Shown here one piece after another: positions 1-12,347 of a stretch of DNA of 64,000 nt; within the stretch, counting starts at the first letter, position 1; each line of letters begins with the position of its first letter. Under the pieces are notes generated by a model. The model was not told where the DNA came from. It was given only the letters and a program-made list of their open reading frames with translations, and did not search any database. The position numbers and the translations under genes were made by a program. This stretch comes from Stenotrophomonas geniculata ATCC 19374 = JCM 13324 (GTDB taxonomy: Bacteria; Pseudomonadota; Gammaproteobacteria; Xanthomonadales; Xanthomonadaceae), in NCBI RefSeq assembly GCF_001431625.1, contig NZ_LLXT01000149.1, forward strand, positions 54,806 to 118,805, given 5' to 3'.

Positions 1-690
1 GCCCAGCTGCTGCAGTGGGATGCGACGGCCGAAGGCCTGGACGGCGTGCTGTTCGACCTGGGCGTGTCGTCGCCGCAGCTGGACGTGGCCGAACGTGGCT
101 TCAGCTTCGGCAAGGACGGCCCGCTGGACATGCGCATGGATCCGGACAGCGGCGAAAGCGCCGCGCAGTGGATCAACCGCGTCGAAGACCGCGAGATTGC
201 CGACGTGCTGTGGACCTACGGCGAAGAGCGGCAGAGCCGCCGCATCGCCCGTGCCATTGTGGCCCGCCGCGAGAAGCAGCCGTTCACCCGCACCGCCGAA
301 CTGGCCGAGCTGATCGCCTCGGTGATGCCGCGGGGCAAGGACAAGATCCACCCGGCCACGCGCAGCTTCCAGGCCATCCGCATCCACATCAACCGCGAGC
401 TGGCCGATCTGGAAGCCGGGCTCGATGCGGCGGTGGAACGGCTCAAGCCCGGTGGCCGCCTGGCGGTGATCAGCTTCCATTCGCTGGAAGACCGCATCGT
501 CAAGCAGTACATGAACCGCCTGGCCAAGGCGCCGCCGGCCAATCGCCGCCTGCCCGAGGCGGTCGCGTTCGTGCCGACGCTGGACCTGATCGGCGGTGCC
601 ATCAAGGCCACCGACGAAGAGCTGGCCGCCAACCCGCGCGCCCGCAGCGCCGTGTTGCGCGTGGCCCAGAAGCGGGAGGCCGATGCATGA
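1..690 (+). CDS. rsmH: 16S rRNA (cytosine1402-N4)-methyltransferase RsmH, 5' end missing
   Basis: C-terminal 229 residues of RsmH (MraW), which N4-methylates C1402 of 16S rRNA using SAM. The reading frame is open from base 1, so the N-terminal SAM-binding glycine loop lies outside the window. Visible family blocks are [25 protein letters not shown] and [12 protein letters not shown]. The family is usually about 310-340 residues, so roughly 80-110 are missing. It is the conventional first or second gene of the dcw cluster and its TGA overlaps the ATG of ftsL by four bases (ATGA), implying translational coupling. Confidence 0.95.
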   Translation, partial: AQLLQWDATAEGLDGVLFDLGVSSPQLDVAERGFSFGKDGPLDMRMDPDSGESAAQWINRVEDREIADVLWTYGEERQSRRIARAIVARREKQPFTRTAELAELIASVMPRGKDKIHPATRSFQAIRIHINRELADLEAGLDAAVERLKPGGRLAVISFHSLEDRIVKQYMNRLAKAPPANRRLPEAVAFVPTLDLIGGAIKATDEELAANPRARSAVLRVAQKREADA

Positions 691-950
691 GCCGGCTGCT
701 GCTGATCATCCTGCTGGCTTCCACCGTGGCCTCGGCGATCGGCGTCGTGTTCGTGCGTCACCGTCACCGGCAGACGTTCATCGAGTTGTCGCGCGCCGAG
801 CGCAAGCGCGATGACATCAATCTGGAATTCGGCCGCCTGCAGCTGGAGCAGGCGACCCTGGCCGAAGCCAACCGTGTCGATCGCATCGCCCGCGAGAAGC
901 TCGGCATGAAGTTCCCCGAGGCCGCCGACATCGTGGTGGTGCGGCCATGA
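687..950 (+). CDS. ftsL: Cell division protein FtsL
   Basis: An 87-residue bitopic membrane protein of the divisome. An N-terminal hydrophobic segment (about residues 3-23, [19 protein letters not shown]) is followed by a short basic stretch and a periplasmic coiled coil (about 30-70). FtsL forms the FtsQLB complex that activates FtsWI septal peptidoglycan synthesis. Identification rests on size, topology and its place between rsmH and ftsI, because FtsL sequences are poorly conserved. It overlaps rsmH (ATGA) and ftsI (last 4 bases). A longer open frame from 15 contains it, but only the Met at 687 gives the FtsL architecture. Confidence 0.9.
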   Translation: MSRLLLIILLASTVASAIGVVFVRHRHRQTFIELSRAERKRDDINLEFGRLQLEQATLAEANRVDRIAREKLGMKFPEAADIVVVRP

Positions 951-2791
951 GCAAGACCGGCCGCAACCGCCCGCGCAACGCCTTCAACCTGCGCCAGCGC
1001 CTGCGCTGGGTCGCGCTGGCGCTCGGCCTGTGCTCGGTGTCGCTGGTCGGTCGTGCCGCCTACGTGCAGATCGTCAACAGCGATTTCTACCAGCGCCAGG
1101 GCGAGGCCCGCTACCTGCGCGAACTGCCGATCAAGACCTCGCGCGGCATGATCACCGACCGCAATGGCGAGCCGCTGGCGGTATCCACGCCGGTCGCCTC
1201 GATCTGGGTCAACCCGCAGGACCTGCTGCGCTCGCCCGAGCGCATTCCGGAGCTGGCCCAGGCGGTCGGCATGTCGGTGGATGAGCTGAGCAGCCGCCTG
1301 TCGCAGAAGTCGGACAAGGAATTCATGTACCTGCGTCGCCGGATCAATCCGGACGAGGCAGAAAAGGTGGTCGCGCTGAAGATTCCGGGCGTGGCCGCGC
1401 AGCGCGAGTTCCGCCGCTTCTACCCGCAGGGCGAAGCGATGGCGCACGTGCTGGGCTTCACCAACATTGACGACCGCGGCCAGGAAGGCCTGGAGCTGGC
1501 GTTCGACGAATGGCTGCGCGGCAAGGCCGGTGCGAAGCGGGTCATCCGCAACCGCAAGGGCGAAACCGTCGAGAGCGATCTGCTGCGCGCTGCTGAACCG
1601 GGCAAGGACCTGACCCTCAGCATCGATCGCCGCATCCAGTACCTGGCGTTCAAGGAACTGCGCAACGCGCTGGTGGCCAACAAGGCGGCCGGCGGTTCGA
1701 TGGTGATCATGGACGTGACCACCGGCGAGATCCTGGCCATGGTCAACCTGCCGACCTACAACCCGAATTCGCTGACCGGCGCGCTGCCCGATGCGCGCCG
1801 CAACCGTGCGGTGACCGATCTGGTCGAGCCGGGTTCGACGATGAAGCCGCTGACCATCGCCACCGCGCTGCAGGCCGGTGCGGTGACCAAGGACACCATC
1901 ATCGATACCAACCCGGGTTACATGACCCTGGGTCGCTTCACCATCCGCGACGTGCCGCGCAACAACGGCGTGCTGAACGTGACCGGCGTGATCACCCGCA
2001 GTTCGAACGTGGGCGCGGCCAAGGTTGCGGCGAAGATGCCGGACCAGGTGTTCTACGACGGCGTGCGCCGCTTCGGCTATGGCTCGGTGCCGCATAGCGG
2101 TTTCCCCGGTGAATCCGGCGGCGTGGTGCTGCGCCCGGCGCGCTGGTCGGGCACCACCAAGACCACGATGTCCTACGGCTACGGCCTGAACGTCACCCCG
2201 CTGCAGATCGCTACGGCTTATTCGGCACTGGCGAACGGCGGTCGTCTGATCGCGCCGACCTTCGTCAAGGGCCAGCGCAATGAAGGTCAGCAGATCATCG
2301 ACGAGAATGTCGCCAAGCAGGTGGTGGCGATGATGGAAACGGTGGTCACCCAGGGCGGCGCCAAGCAGGCGGCGGTGCTGGGTTACCGCGTGGCCGGCAA
2401 GACCGGTACCGCGCGAAAGGCCGGTCCGGGCGGCTACGAGCGCGGCCACTACAACGCGCTGTTCGCCGGCGTGGTGCCGGCCACCAACCCGCGCTTCGCC
2501 ACCGTCATCGTCATCAACGACCCGCAGGCCGGCAAGTTCTACGGCGGCCTGGTGTCGGCGCCGGTCTACCACAACGTGATGGAAGGCACTCTGCGCCTGA
2601 TGGACGTGCCGCTGGACGACCTGCAGTCGTGGCTGGCCGCACAGCAGTCCGGCAAGGTCGGCCACTCGGCCTCGATCCTGCCTGCGCCGCCCGCAGAGGC
2701 TGCGCTGCCGGTGGATGCCGCCGCTGAATTCGACGCTGCGCTGCCCAGCGCGCAAGCCCAGACGCCGCCCGCTACGGGAGGCACGCAATGA
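947..2791 (+). CDS. ftsI: Septal peptidoglycan transpeptidase FtsI (PBP3)
   Basis: Class B penicillin-binding protein of 614 residues that cross-links septal peptidoglycan together with FtsW. It has a single N-terminal transmembrane anchor (about 20-42), a PBP dimerisation domain and a C-terminal transpeptidase. The active-site motifs are all present: STMK with the nucleophilic Ser near 297, SSN near 352-354 and KTG near 485-487. A proline/alanine-rich tail of about 35 residues follows the catalytic domain. It overlaps ftsL upstream and murE downstream by 4 bases each. It is a beta-lactam target in the periplasm. Confidence 0.97.
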   Translation: MSKTGRNRPRNAFNLRQRLRWVALALGLCSVSLVGRAAYVQIVNSDFYQRQGEARYLRELPIKTSRGMITDRNGEPLAVSTPVASIWVNPQDLLRSPERIPELAQAVGMSVDELSSRLSQKSDKEFMYLRRRINPDEAEKVVALKIPGVAAQREFRRFYPQGEAMAHVLGFTNIDDRGQEGLELAFDEWLRGKAGAKRVIRNRKGETVESDLLRAAEPGKDLTLSIDRRIQYLAFKELRNALVANKAAGGSMVIMDVTTGEILAMVNLPTYNPNSLTGALPDARRNRAVTDLVEPGSTMKPLTIATALQAGAVTKDTIIDTNPGYMTLGRFTIRDVPRNNGVLNVTGVITRSSNVGAAKVAAKMPDQVFYDGVRRFGYGSVPHSGFPGESGGVVLRPARWSGTTKTTMSYGYGLNVTPLQIATAYSALANGGRLIAPTFVKGQRNEGQQIIDENVAKQVVAMMETVVTQGGAKQAAVLGYRVAGKTGTARKAGPGGYERGHYNALFAGVVPATNPRFATVIVINDPQAGKFYGGLVSAPVYHNVMEGTLRLMDVPLDDLQSWLAAQQSGKVGHSASILPAPPAEAALPVDAAAEFDAALPSAQAQTPPATGGTQ

Positions 2792-4296
2792 GTCCTTCGA
2801 TGTTGCTTTCGCAGTTGCTTCCGGACGTGGCCCTGGCGGGCCATGATCCCGTTCTGACCGGCCTGGTGCTGGACAGCCGCGCCGTGCGCCCCGGCAATGC
2901 CTTCGTCGCCATCGCCGGTTTCGGCGCGCATGGCCTGGGCTTTGTCGAGCAGGCCCGCGCGGCGGGCGCCGGCGCCATCCTGTTCGAACCGCCGGCCCCT
3001 GCCGAGTTGCCGGCCCCGGCCGATGCGATCGCGGTGCCGGGCCTGCGTGCGCGCATGGGGGCGATGGCCGACCAGTTCCATGGCGCACCGTCGCGGGCGA
3101 TGGCGATGGTGGGCGTGACCGGCACCAACGGCAAGACCTCCACCGTGCAGCTGCTGGCCCAGGCCTGGCACCTGCTCGGCACGCCCAGTGGCAGTATCGG
3201 CACGCTGGGCGCCGGACTTTATGGTGCGGTTGAACCGACCGGTTTCACTACGCCGCTGGTGCTGCAGATGCACGCGCTGCTGGCGCAGCTGCGCGACGCC
3301 GGTGCGCGCGCGGTGGCGATGGAAGTCAGCTCGCACGCGCTGGACCAGGGCCGCGTCGATGCCGTGCATTACGACGTGGCGGTGTTCACCAACCTCACCC
3401 GCGATCATCTGGATTACCACGGCGACATGGCCAGCTACGGCGCGGCCAAGGCGCGGCTGTTCCATCGTCCGGGCCTGAAGGCTGCGGTGATCAATCTTGA
3501 CGACGCCTTCGGCCGCCAGCTGTTTGCCGGCCTGCCGGCGGGCGTGCAGCCGATCGGACTGAGCTCGCGTGGTGCCAGCGATGCCAGCGTGCGCGCTGAA
3601 GCGCTGCAGCTGGATGGCCGAGGCATTGCGTTCGAACTGGTCATCGACGGCCAACGTGCCGCGGTGCAGTCGCCGCTGCTGGGCCGGTTCAACGTGGACA
3701 ACCTGCTGGCCGTGGCCGGAACCCTGCATGCACAGGGCCAGCCGCTGCCACGCATCGCTGAAGTGCTGTCGGCGCTGCAGCCGATCCGCGGCCGCATGAA
3801 CCGCCTCGGCGGCGAAGACGGCCTGCCGACCGTGGTGGTCGATTACGCACATACCCCGGACGCGCTGGAACAGGCATTGGACAGCCTGCACGGCCACCTG
3901 CACGGCGCGCTGTTCTGCGTTTTTGGCTGCGGTGGCGAGCGCGATACCGGCAAGCGTCCTCAGATGGCCGCGATCGCCGAGCGCCTGGCCAACCAGGTCA
4001 TCGTCACCGACGACAACCCGCGTGGCGAGGATGGCGACGTGATCGTGGCCGATATCCTGGCGGGCTTCCAGAATGCCGATGCCGTGACCGTGCAGCGCAG
4101 CCGCGCGCGTGCGATCGGCCTGGCGGTGAAGCGCGCCGGTGCCGGCGACATCATCCTGATTGCCGGCAAGGGCCACGAGCCATACCAGGAAGTAAATGGC
4201 GTACGCCATGACTTCGACGACACCGAAGTGGCCGCCGCTGCGTTGGCTGCCAAGGCCGGTGTTCTGAGCTCGCAGGCCGGGGAGGGCATCGCATGA
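2788..4296 (+). CDS. murE: UDP-MurNAc-tripeptide synthetase MurE
   Basis: Cytoplasmic Mur ligase of 502 residues that adds the third amino acid to UDP-MurNAc-L-Ala-D-Glu with ATP. The ATP loop [10 protein letters not shown] sits at about 109-118. The DNPR motif (in TDDNPRGED, about 408-416) is the signature of enzymes that add meso-diaminopimelate rather than lysine. The start ATG overlaps the ftsI stop (ATGA) and is preceded by GGGAGG. The 3' end overlaps murF by 4 bases. Confidence 0.97.
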   Translation: MSPSMLLSQLLPDVALAGHDPVLTGLVLDSRAVRPGNAFVAIAGFGAHGLGFVEQARAAGAGAILFEPPAPAELPAPADAIAVPGLRARMGAMADQFHGAPSRAMAMVGVTGTNGKTSTVQLLAQAWHLLGTPSGSIGTLGAGLYGAVEPTGFTTPLVLQMHALLAQLRDAGARAVAMEVSSHALDQGRVDAVHYDVAVFTNLTRDHLDYHGDMASYGAAKARLFHRPGLKAAVINLDDAFGRQLFAGLPAGVQPIGLSSRGASDASVRAEALQLDGRGIAFELVIDGQRAAVQSPLLGRFNVDNLLAVAGTLHAQGQPLPRIAEVLSALQPIRGRMNRLGGEDGLPTVVVDYAHTPDALEQALDSLHGHLHGALFCVFGCGGERDTGKRPQMAAIAERLANQVIVTDDNPRGEDGDVIVADILAGFQNADAVTVQRSRARAIGLAVKRAGAGDIILIAGKGHEPYQEVNGVRHDFDDTEVAAAALAAKAGVLSSQAGEGIA

Positions 4297-5687
4297 AGCG
4301 CACCCTGCTTTCGCTGATCGCACACTGGGCCGGCGGCGAGATCCACGGCGACGACGTGGCCATCGATGCGGTCAGCCATGACACCCGCAGCCTCGGTCCG
4401 GGCAGCCTGTATGTGGCGCTGCGCGGCGAGCGTTTTGACGGCCATGATTTCGCCGCCGACGCACAGGCGCGCGGTGCCAGTGCGCTGCTGGTCGAGCGCC
4501 TGCTGCCGATCGAGCTGCCGCAGGTGCTGGTGGCCGACAGTGAACTGGCGCTGGCGAAGATCGCCACCGGCATGCAGCGTGACCGCGGCACCGAGGTGTT
4601 CGCGATCACCGGCAGCAACGGCAAGACCAGCGTGAAGAGCCTGCTGCTGTCGATCCTGCAGCAGGTGGCACAGCATGCGCACAAGGTGGTCTACGCCAAC
4701 CCGGGCAACCGCAACAACGAGATCGGCCTGCCGCTGGCGGTGATCGATGCGCCGGAAGATGCCGACTACGCCGTCTACGAGATGGGCGCTGGCAAGCCGG
4801 GTGACATCGCCTACCTGACCGATATCGCCCGCCCGCGCTATGCGCTGGTCAACAACATCGCCCCGGCCCATCTGGAACGCATGGGCAGCCTGCTCGGCGT
4901 GGCAGTGACCAAGGGCGCGATCTATGCCGCATTGCCGGCCGATGGTGTGGCGGTGATCAACGCCGACGATGCCTACGGCCGCTGGTTCGAACAGCATTTC
5001 GTCGGCACTCCGCCGCGCTGCCGCGTGCTGCGCTATGGCCTGGAACATACCGCCGACGTGACCGCGCGCGACATCCGCGCCGGTGCGCAGGGCAGCCAGT
5101 TCACCCTGGTTTCGCCGGCCGGTGAAGCCCGCGTGGTGCTCGGCCTGCCGGGGCGCCACAACGTCAGCAATGCACTGGCCGCGGCCAGCCTGGCGCTGGC
5201 CGCCGGTGTCGATCTCGCGCTGATTGCCGCCGGCCTGGCCGAGGCACAGCCGGTGCCGGGTCGGCAGATCGCCCATCAGCTGCGCAACGGCGCGGTGCTG
5301 GTGGATGACAGCTACAACGCCAATCCCGGCTCGCTGGCTGCGGCCATCGATGCCCTGGCCGCAGCCCCGGAAGAGGGCTGGCTGGTGCTGGGCGACATGC
5401 GCGAGCTGGGGCCGGACGCTGAAGCACTGCACGCGCAGGCGGGGCTCCGCGCGCGCGCTGCTGGCCTCAAGCGCCTGTATGCGCTGGGCCCGCTCAGCGC
5501 CGCTGCCGCCACCGCCTTCGGCGAAGGCGGCCGTCATTTCGCCACCCATGACGCGCTGTCGCAGGCGCTGAAGGACGAGCTGCACGCCGGCGTGCGCTGC
5601 CTGGTCAAGGGTTCCCGTGGCAGCGCCATGGACACGATTGTCAAAGCGCTGCTGGCGCAAGGAGAGGAATCCCCGCATGTTGTATGA
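4293..5687 (+). CDS. murF: UDP-MurNAc-tripeptide:D-Ala-D-Ala ligase MurF
   Basis: Mur ligase of 464 residues that adds D-Ala-D-Ala to give the UDP-MurNAc-pentapeptide, the last cytoplasmic nucleotide precursor. The ATP-binding loop [10 protein letters not shown] lies at about 107-116, and the central-domain blocks [13 protein letters not shown] and the C-terminal [10 protein letters not shown] are typical of MurF. It is coupled to murE by an ATGA overlap. Its last 11 bases overlap the beginning of mraY. Confidence 0.97.
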   Translation: MKRTLLSLIAHWAGGEIHGDDVAIDAVSHDTRSLGPGSLYVALRGERFDGHDFAADAQARGASALLVERLLPIELPQVLVADSELALAKIATGMQRDRGTEVFAITGSNGKTSVKSLLLSILQQVAQHAHKVVYANPGNRNNEIGLPLAVIDAPEDADYAVYEMGAGKPGDIAYLTDIARPRYALVNNIAPAHLERMGSLLGVAVTKGAIYAALPADGVAVINADDAYGRWFEQHFVGTPPRCRVLRYGLEHTADVTARDIRAGAQGSQFTLVSPAGEARVVLGLPGRHNVSNALAAASLALAAGVDLALIAAGLAEAQPVPGRQIAHQLRNGAVLVDDSYNANPGSLAAAIDALAAAPEEGWLVLGDMRELGPDAEALHAQAGLRARAAGLKRLYALGPLSAAAATAFGEGGRHFATHDALSQALKDELHAGVRCLVKGSRGSAMDTIVKALLAQGEESPHVV

Positions 5688-6762
5688 ACTGGCTCGATGG
5701 TTGCAGCAGTTGGAGAGCCTGTTCGGGCTGTTCAACTACCAGACGTTCCGCGCCATCCTTGCCGCGCTGACGGCCCTGTTCCTGTCGCTGTGGCTCGGCC
5801 CGGCGATGATCCGCAAGCTTGCCCAGTTCAAGGGCGGCCAGCCGATCCGCAAGGACGGTCCGCAGACCCATTTCTCCAAGGCCGGCACACCGACCATGGG
5901 CGGTTCGCTGATCCTGCTCACCATCACACTGTCGGTGCTGATGTGGGCTGACCTGCGCAACCGCTACGTGTGGCTGGTGCTGGCGGTGATGCTGTGCTTC
6001 GGCGCCATCGGCTGGTATGACGACTGGATCAAGATCGTCCGCCGCGACCCGAACGGCCTGAAGTCGCGCTGGAAGTACCTGCTGCAGTCGATCTTCGGCC
6101 TGGCCGCGGGCCTGTTCCTGTTCTACACGGCCGACGTGCCGGCGGCGCTGACCTTCTACATCCCGATGTTCAAGTCGATCGCGCTGCCGCTGGCCGGCAT
6201 CGGCTTCGTGGCCATCGCCTACTTCTGGATCGTCGGTTTCTCCAACGCGGTGAACCTGACCGACGGCCTGGACGGCCTGGCGATCATGCCGACCGTGCTG
6301 GTGGCCTGCGCGCTGGGTGTGTTCGCCTACGCCTCGGGCAACGTGGTGTTCGCCAACTACCTGCAGATCCCGCAGATCCCGGGCGCCGGCGAGCTGGTCA
6401 TCATCTGCGCGGCCATCGCCGGTGCGGGCCTCGGCTTCCTGTGGTTCAACACCTATCCGGCCATGGTGTTCATGGGCGACATCGGTGCACTGGCGCTGGG
6501 TGCGGTGCTGGGCACGATCGCGGTGATCACCCGCCAGGAACTGGTGCTGGTGATCATGGGCGGCGTGTTCGTCATCGAAACGCTGTCGGTGATGATCCAG
6601 GTCGCCTCGTTCAAGCTGACCGGCAAGCGCGTGTTCCGCATGGCGCCGATCCATCACCACTTCGAACTGAAGGGCTGGCCGGAGCCGCGCGTGATCGTGC
6701 GCTTCTGGATCATCTCCGTCGTGCTCGTGCTGATCGGCCTGGCCACGTTGAAGGTGCGCTGA
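5677..6762 (+). CDS. mraY: Phospho-MurNAc-pentapeptide translocase MraY
   Basis: Polytopic inner-membrane enzyme (361 residues, about ten hydrophobic segments) that transfers phospho-MurNAc-pentapeptide to undecaprenyl phosphate, forming lipid I. Diagnostic motifs are [16 protein letters not shown], the aspartate-rich [11 protein letters not shown] and the late [14 protein letters not shown] histidine motif. The start was set at ATG 5677 ([11 protein letters not shown]), preceded by GGAGAGG, because it matches the family N-terminus. The open frame from 5617 lies inside murF and adds unrelated residues. Confidence 0.97.
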   Translation: MLYELARWLQQLESLFGLFNYQTFRAILAALTALFLSLWLGPAMIRKLAQFKGGQPIRKDGPQTHFSKAGTPTMGGSLILLTITLSVLMWADLRNRYVWLVLAVMLCFGAIGWYDDWIKIVRRDPNGLKSRWKYLLQSIFGLAAGLFLFYTADVPAALTFYIPMFKSIALPLAGIGFVAIAYFWIVGFSNAVNLTDGLDGLAIMPTVLVACALGVFAYASGNVVFANYLQIPQIPGAGELVIICAAIAGAGLGFLWFNTYPAMVFMGDIGALALGAVLGTIAVITRQELVLVIMGGVFVIETLSVMIQVASFKLTGKRVFRMAPIHHHFELKGWPEPRVIVRFWIISVVLVLIGLATLKVR

Positions 6763-6763
6763 G

Positions 6764-8083
6764 ATGAACGACCTGTCCCGCCAGGCAACACGCCTTGAAG
6801 CCATCGAAGGCAGCTACGACAAGTGGCTGCTGGGCGCGATCATCGCGCTCACCGGCATTGGCGTGGTGATGGTGGCGTCCAGTTCGATCGCGCTGATGAG
6901 CAGCCCGTTCTACTACCTCAACCGCCACCTGATCTTCCTGGCGGTGGGCATCGTGCTGGCGGTCGTGGCCGCCCGCACTGAACTGAAGTCCATCGAGCAG
7001 TACAACCAGATGCTGCTGCTGGGCTGCTTCGTGCTGCTGCTGGCGGTGTTCGCACCGGGCCTGGGCAGCACGGTCAACGGCGCACGCCGCTGGATCAACC
7101 TGGGCATCTCCAAGTTCCAGACGGTGGAAGCGGTGAAGGTGCTCTACATCGTCTGGCTGTCCAGCTACCTGGTGCGCTTCCGCGACGAGGTCAACGCGAC
7201 CTGGCCGGCGATGCTCAAGCCGTTGGGCGTGGCCGGTGCGCTGGTGCTGTTGCTGCTGCTGCAGCCGGACTTCGGTTCGTCCACCCTGCTGCTGGCGATC
7301 ACCGCCGGCATGCTGGTGCTGGGCGGGGTGAACATGCCGCGCATGTCGATGCCGGTGATCATCGGCCTGGTCGGCATGAGCGCGCTGGCGATCATCGAGC
7401 CGTACCGCATGCGCCGCATCACCTCCTTCCTGGACCCGTGGGCCGACCAGCAGGGCGACGGCTACCAGCTGTCCAACGCGCTGATGGCGGTGGGCCGTGG
7501 CGAGTGGACCGGCGTCGGCCTGGGCAACTCGGTGCAGAAGCTGTACTACCTGCCTGAAGCGCACACCGACTTCATCTTCTCGGTCACCGCCGAGGAATTC
7601 GGCTTCCTGGGCACCTGCGTGATCGTGGCCCTGTACGCGCTGCTGGTCGGCCGTACCTTCTGGCTGGGCATGCGCTGCGTGGAAATGAAGCGCCACTTCT
7701 CCGGCTATATCGCCTTCGGCATCGGCCTGTGGATCAGCATGCAGACCTTCGTCTCGATCGGCGTGAACCTGGGCATCCTGCCGACCAAGGGCCTGACCCT
7801 GCCGCTGATCTCCTCCGGCGGTTCGTCGGTGCTGATGACCTGCGTGGCGATGGGCCTGCTGCTGCGCGTGTCCTATGAGCTCAAGCGCGCCGAGCGCCGC
7901 CAGGCGGTGCGCATCGGCGGCGCCGAAGACGCCGCTGCCGAGCCGATGGACGGGCCCGCCGCGCCGGTGGCCGCCAGCGTGCCGATGAGCGCCGAGCCGG
8001 TGGCTGCCGCTGCGCCGAACGCTGCGCGTGGCACCAGCCGCCTGCAGTCGCGCATCGAACCGACCTTCGGGAGGCTGTCATGA
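6764..8083 (+). CDS. ftsW: Septal peptidoglycan glycosyltransferase FtsW
   Basis: SEDS-family polymerase of 439 residues with about ten membrane segments, partner of FtsI in septal wall synthesis. Family blocks include [15 protein letters not shown], the loop around [17 protein letters not shown] and the late [25 protein letters not shown] motif, here starting [10 protein letters not shown]. The C-terminal tail of about 55 residues is Ala/Pro-rich and probably disordered. The ATG begins one base after the mraY stop, and the end overlaps murG by 4 bases. Confidence 0.96.
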   Translation: MNDLSRQATRLEAIEGSYDKWLLGAIIALTGIGVVMVASSSIALMSSPFYYLNRHLIFLAVGIVLAVVAARTELKSIEQYNQMLLLGCFVLLLAVFAPGLGSTVNGARRWINLGISKFQTVEAVKVLYIVWLSSYLVRFRDEVNATWPAMLKPLGVAGALVLLLLLQPDFGSSTLLLAITAGMLVLGGVNMPRMSMPVIIGLVGMSALAIIEPYRMRRITSFLDPWADQQGDGYQLSNALMAVGRGEWTGVGLGNSVQKLYYLPEAHTDFIFSVTAEEFGFLGTCVIVALYALLVGRTFWLGMRCVEMKRHFSGYIAFGIGLWISMQTFVSIGVNLGILPTKGLTLPLISSGGSSVLMTCVAMGLLLRVSYELKRAERRQAVRIGGAEDAAAEPMDGPAAPVAASVPMSAEPVAAAAPNAARGTSRLQSRIEPTFGRLS

Positions 8084-9165
8084 GCAGTGCTTCCAACGCC
8101 CGCCCGGTGATGATCCTGGCCGGTGGCACCGGCGGTCACATCTTCCCCGGCCTGGCCGTGGCCCGCGTGCTGCGCCAGCGCGGCGTGCCGGTCACCTGGA
8201 TGGGTGCCGACGGTGCGATGGAAACGCGCCTGGTGCCACAGCACGACATTCCAATCGACACGCTGGCCATCACCGGCCTGCGCGGCAAGGGCAAGCTGGC
8301 CCTGCTGGGCGCGCCGTGGCGGCTGATGCGCGCGCTGCGCGCGGCCGGCATGATCATCCGCAAGCGCCAGCCGCGTGCGGTGGTCGCCTTCGGTGGCTTT
8401 GCCTCTGGCCCCGGTGGCATGGCCACCCGCCTGCACGGCCTGCCGCTGCTGGTGCACGAACAGAATCGCGCGCCCGGCATGACCAACCGCATCCTGTCGC
8501 ACTATGCGCGCCGGTTGCTGACCGGCTTCCCCGGCACCTTCGCCGCGCGCGAGGAGTTCGTCGGCAACCCGGTGCGTGCGGAAATCGCCGCCATCGCGCC
8601 GCCGGAACAGCGCTTCGCCGACCGCCACGGCCCGCTGCGCGTGCTGGTGGTGGGAGGCAGCCAGGGGGCGCGTGCGCTCAACACCGGCGTGCCGCAGGCG
8701 ATTGCCGCGCTGGGCACGGGTGTGCCGGTGCAGGTGCGCCACCAGAGTGGCGAGAAGCTGCATGCCGAAGCGGTCGAGGCGTATGCCAAGGCCGGCGTGC
8801 AGGCTGAAATCACCCCGTTCATCGCGGACATGGCCGAAGCCTTCGCCTGGGCCGACCTGGTCGTGTGCCGTGCCGGCGCGTCCACGCTGGCCGAGCTGTG
8901 CGCGGTCGGTGTCGGCAGCGTGCTGGTGCCATTCCCCGCTGCCGTCGACGATCACCAGACCCGCAATGCGGAGTTCCTGGTCGAGCGCGGCGCGGCGGTT
9001 TTGCTGAAGCAGGACGGAACGCTGGCCGACGGCATTGCCGCACTGCTGCGCGATCTGTCCGAAAATCCCGCCCGCCGCATGCAGATGGCGCAAGCCGCGC
9101 GTGCCCTGGCCAAGGTCGATGCCGCCGAGCGCATCGCCGATATCATTCTTGAGGAAGCTGTATGA
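8080..9165 (+). CDS. murG: Lipid II synthase MurG (UDP-GlcNAc transferase)
   Basis: Peripheral membrane GT-B glycosyltransferase of 361 residues that adds GlcNAc to lipid I on the cytoplasmic face. The N-terminal loop [15 protein letters not shown], the ALVHEQN-type motif (here [12 protein letters not shown]) and the C-terminal UDP-GlcNAc site with [12 protein letters not shown] are all present. The start overlaps the ftsW stop (ATGA). It ends 40 bases before the chosen start of murC. Confidence 0.97.
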   Translation: MSSASNARPVMILAGGTGGHIFPGLAVARVLRQRGVPVTWMGADGAMETRLVPQHDIPIDTLAITGLRGKGKLALLGAPWRLMRALRAAGMIIRKRQPRAVVAFGGFASGPGGMATRLHGLPLLVHEQNRAPGMTNRILSHYARRLLTGFPGTFAAREEFVGNPVRAEIAAIAPPEQRFADRHGPLRVLVVGGSQGARALNTGVPQAIAALGTGVPVQVRHQSGEKLHAEAVEAYAKAGVQAEITPFIADMAEAFAWADLVVCRAGASTLAELCAVGVGSVLVPFPAAVDDHQTRNAEFLVERGAAVLLKQDGTLADGIAALLRDLSENPARRMQMAQAARALAKVDAAERIADIILEEAV

Positions 9166-9205
9166 AGAAGGCATGCCACCGCGCCTGCCCTGCGCGAGGC
9201 CGCGC

Positions 9206-10642
9206 ATGATCCGTCGCCTGCACGACACCAACGACCTGGTGCGCGCATTCCCGCGCGTGCATTTCGTCGGCATCGGCGGCACCGGCATGAGCGGTATCGC
9301 CGAAGTGATGCTGACGCTGGGCTATGAAGTGTCCGGTTCGGACAACGCCGACAACGTGGCGACCCGCCGCCTGGCCAGCCTGGGTGCGCGCATCATGCGC
9401 GGCCACTCCGCGGCCAACGTGCTGGGCACCGACTGCGTGGTGGTCTCCAGCGCCATCCGCGAAGACAACCCGGAACTGATGGAAGCACGCAGCCAGCGCA
9501 TTCCGATCATGCCGCGCGCAGCGATGCTGGCCGAGCTGATGCGCTTCCGCCGCGGCATCGCCGTGGCCGGCACCCATGGCAAGACCACCACCACCAGCCT
9601 CACCGCTGCGGTGCTGAGCGAAGGTGGCCTGGACCCGACGTTCGTGATCGGTGGCCAGCTGCTGGCCGCCGGTGCCAACGCCAAGCTGGGCAGTGGGCAG
9701 TGGCTGGTGGCCGAGGCCGACGAAAGCGATGGCAGCTTCCTGCGCCTGAACCCTCTGATGTCGATCATCACCAACATCGATGCGGATCATCTGGAGAACT
9801 ACGGCAACGATTTTGCCCGAGTGCAGGCGGCGTTCGCCGAGTTCCTGCAGCGCCTGCCGTTCTACGGCCTGGCGGTGCTGTGCATCGATGACCCGGAAGT
9901 GGCTGCACTGGCCGCCAAGACCCCGCGCCACGTGATGAGCTACGGCATGAGCCCGCAGGCCGACGTGCGCGCCGAGAACGTGGTGCAGGAAGGTTCGCGC
10001 ATGCGCTTCACCCTGCGCCTGCCGCAGGGCACCAGCCAGGAAGTGGTGCTGGCGCTGCCGGGCAAGCACAACGTGCTGAACGCGCTGGCCGCGGCTGCAG
10101 TGGGCTGGCAGCTGGGCGTGGCGCCGGATGCGATCGCACGTGCACTGGAAAGCTTCGCCGGCGTTGGTCGTCGCTTCAACGACCTGGGCGAGGTGACCAC
10201 CGCCAGCGGTGCCAAGGTCCGCATCATTGACGACTACGGTCATCACCCGAGCGAACTGGAAGCCGTGTTCGCCGCCGCCCGCGGTGGCTGGGCCGACAAG
10301 CGCCTGGTGGTGGCCTTCCAGCCGCACCGCTACAGCCGTACCCGCGACCAGTTCGACAAGTTTGCGGCCGTGCTGTCCAGCGTCGATGCGCTGGTGCTGA
10401 GCGAGGTCTACCCGGCCGGTGAGGAACCGATTGCCGGTGCCGATTCGCACGCGCTGGCCCGCGCCATCCGCGCGCGCGGCCGCAGCGAGCCGGTGGTGGT
10501 GGGCAAGGCTGGCGAACTGGCCAGCGTGCTGCCGGACGTGCTGCAGGACGGTGACCTGCTGCTGATGATGGGGGCCGGCGACATCGGCGCCGTGGCCACC
10601 CTCATCGCGGTGGAAGGCTTCAAGGGGGAGGGCGAGGCGTGA
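9206..10642 (+). CDS. murC: UDP-MurNAc:L-alanine ligase MurC
   Basis: First Mur ligase (478 residues from this start), adding L-Ala to UDP-MurNAc with [21 protein letters not shown] is the N-terminal nucleotide-binding loop and GTHGKTTTT (about 122-130) the ATP loop, with DDYGHHPSE and the FQPHRYSRT block in the C-terminal domain. ATG 9206 ([10 protein letters not shown]) gives the shortest complete protein. An in-frame ATG at 9173 would add 11 residues (MPPRLPCARPR) with no resemblance to the fold, but it lies closer to the murG stop. It overlaps ddl by 4 bases. Confidence 0.95.
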   Translation: MIRRLHDTNDLVRAFPRVHFVGIGGTGMSGIAEVMLTLGYEVSGSDNADNVATRRLASLGARIMRGHSAANVLGTDCVVVSSAIREDNPELMEARSQRIPIMPRAAMLAELMRFRRGIAVAGTHGKTTTTSLTAAVLSEGGLDPTFVIGGQLLAAGANAKLGSGQWLVAEADESDGSFLRLNPLMSIITNIDADHLENYGNDFARVQAAFAEFLQRLPFYGLAVLCIDDPEVAALAAKTPRHVMSYGMSPQADVRAENVVQEGSRMRFTLRLPQGTSQEVVLALPGKHNVLNALAAAAVGWQLGVAPDAIARALESFAGVGRRFNDLGEVTTASGAKVRIIDDYGHHPSELEAVFAAARGGWADKRLVVAFQPHRYSRTRDQFDKFAAVLSSVDALVLSEVYPAGEEPIAGADSHALARAIRARGRSEPVVVGKAGELASVLPDVLQDGDLLLMMGAGDIGAVATLIAVEGFKGEGEA

Positions 10643-11601
10643 GCACGCTGACCTTCCCGCCGCTGCGCGTGACCGACCCGGCCCGCTTCGGCCGCGTCGC
10701 CGTGCTGCTCGGTGGCACCTCCAGCGAACGCGAGGTATCGCTGGATTCCGGCCGCAACGTGCTCGAAGCCCTGCAGTCACGCGGCGTCGATGCGTTTGCC
10801 GTGGACGGCATCCCGGCGCTGGCCAAGGCGCTGGCCGCGGGTGGCATCGATCGCGTGTTCAACATCCTGCATGGCCACAACGGTGGTGGTGAGGACGGCA
10901 TCGTGCAGGGCTTGATGGACGCCTTCGGCGTGCCGTACACCGGCTCGGACGTGTTGGGTTCGGCGCTGAGCATGGACAAGATCCGCACCAAGCAGGTGTG
11001 GCTGTCGCTGGGCCTGCCGACGCCGCAGTACAGGAAGGTCGACGCGTCGAACGTACATGCGCTGGCGGCCGAACTGGGCCTGCCGGTGGTGGTGAAGCCG
11101 GCCAACGAAGGTTCCAGCGTGGGCATCAGCCGGGTGACCGATGATGCGGGCCTGGATGAGGCCGTGGCGCTGGCCGCGCGCTACGACGGCCAGCTGCTGA
11201 TGGAGCAGATGGTGGTGGGCGACGAACTGACCGTGGCCATCCTGGGGGATGTCGCGCTGCCGTCGATCCGCATCGTGCCCAAGGGCCAGTGGTACGACTA
11301 CAACGCCAAGTACATCGCCGAAGACACCCAGTATCTGTGCCCGGGCCTGGACGGTGACGACGAAGAAGAAATCCGGCGCATCGCGCTGGCCGCATTCCGT
11401 GCCGCCGGTTGCCGTGGCTGGGGCCGCGTGGATGTCATGCGTGATCGCAGCAGCGGCCGCTTCTTCCTGCTGGAAGTGAACACCGCGCCGGGCATGACCA
11501 GCCATTCGCTGGTGCCCAAGGCCGCGGGCCAGGCCGGCATCAGCTTCGAAGAGCTGGTGTGGCGCGTGCTGGAACAGACCCTGGAGGCCTCGCACGCATG
11601 A
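10639..11601 (+). CDS. ddl: D-alanine--D-alanine ligase (DdlB type)
   Basis: ATP-grasp ligase of 320 residues that makes D-Ala-D-Ala for MurF. Motifs: [16 protein letters not shown] at the N-terminus, [10 protein letters not shown], the ATP-grasp [13 protein letters not shown] and the metal/substrate segment [17 protein letters not shown]. Translation begins with GTG inside the GTGA overlap with murC, behind GGGGGAGGGCGAGG, a strong purine-rich site. It is cytoplasmic and part of the continuous dcw operon. Confidence 0.96.
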   Translation: MSTLTFPPLRVTDPARFGRVAVLLGGTSSEREVSLDSGRNVLEALQSRGVDAFAVDGIPALAKALAAGGIDRVFNILHGHNGGGEDGIVQGLMDAFGVPYTGSDVLGSALSMDKIRTKQVWLSLGLPTPQYRKVDASNVHALAAELGLPVVVKPANEGSSVGISRVTDDAGLDEAVALAARYDGQLLMEQMVVGDELTVAILGDVALPSIRIVPKGQWYDYNAKYIAEDTQYLCPGLDGDDEEEIRRIALAAFRAAGCRGWGRVDVMRDRSSGRFFLLEVNTAPGMTSHSLVPKAAGQAGISFEELVWRVLEQTLEASHA

Positions 11602-12347
11602 ACGCGGTGCTGCGCATCTTCGTCTGGCTGTTGGCGCTGTCGGTGGTTGCACTGCCGGTGGTGGCCGTGGTCAATGGCTGGGTCGGCGCCGAGCGCTGGC
11701 CGCTGGCGAAGCTGCGCGTGCATGGTGAGTTCAAGCGGGTGCCGGCCGAACAGCTGCAGCAGGTGCTGCTGCCATACGCGCGCGCCGGCTTCTTCGCGGT
11801 CAAGCTGCAGGACGCGCAGGACGCGCTGGAACAGCTGCCGTGGGTGGAAAGCGCGCAGGTGCGCAAGCAGTGGCCGGACGTGCTGGAAGTGACCCTGGTC
11901 GAGCACAAGCCGTTCGCGCGCTGGGGCAGCGACCGCCTGGTTTCCGAGCAGGGCAAGTTGTTCCCCACGCCGAAGAAGCTGGCCGACCTGGCGCTGCCCG
12001 AACTGGATGGCCCGGACAGCCAGACAGAAGAAGTGATGAAGCTGTACAGCGACTCGCGTGCATTGTTCGCACCGGCCGGCGTCGACGTGCGCCGGGTGAC
12101 GATGGATGCACGCGGCAGCTGGTCGCTGGTGCTGAGCAACGGCACCGAAGTGGTGGTGGGCCGTGACGACGCGCGCTCGCGCATGCAGCGCTTCGTCAAG
12201 GTGCTGCCGCAGCTGAACCGTCAGGACGCGCCGATCGAGCGCGCCGACCTCCGTTACACCAATGGTTTCACGCTGAGCTGGGGTACCCCGGCCACGCCGG
12301 CGAAAACGCCGGCGACCCCAGCCAGCAGGACGCAGGAAAGGACATGA
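11598..12347 (+). CDS. ftsQ: Cell division protein FtsQ
   Basis: Bitopic divisome protein of 249 residues: a short cytoplasmic start, one transmembrane helix (about 6-27), a POTRA domain beginning [15 protein letters not shown] and the FtsQ domain. It links FtsL/FtsB to FtsA/FtsZ-dependent assembly. The start at ATG 11598 overlaps the ddl stop (ATGA). The C-terminal 25 residues, rich in Pro/Ala/Thr repeats ([13 protein letters not shown]), extend past the conserved beta domain and are probably disordered. Confidence 0.95.
   Translation: MNAVLRIFVWLLALSVVALPVVAVVNGWVGAERWPLAKLRVHGEFKRVPAEQLQQVLLPYARAGFFAVKLQDAQDALEQLPWVESAQVRKQWPDVLEVTLVEHKPFARWGSDRLVSEQGKLFPTPKKLADLALPELDGPDSQTEEVMKLYSDSRALFAPAGVDVRRVTMDARGSWSLVLSNGTEVVVGRDDARSRMQRFVKVLPQLNRQDAPIERADLRYTNGFTLSWGTPATPAKTPATPASRTQERT

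Noticed and set aside
764..3088. A long antisense frame over ftsI and murE
   Set aside because: Low-complexity Arg/His/Gln composition and complete overlap with two certain genes.
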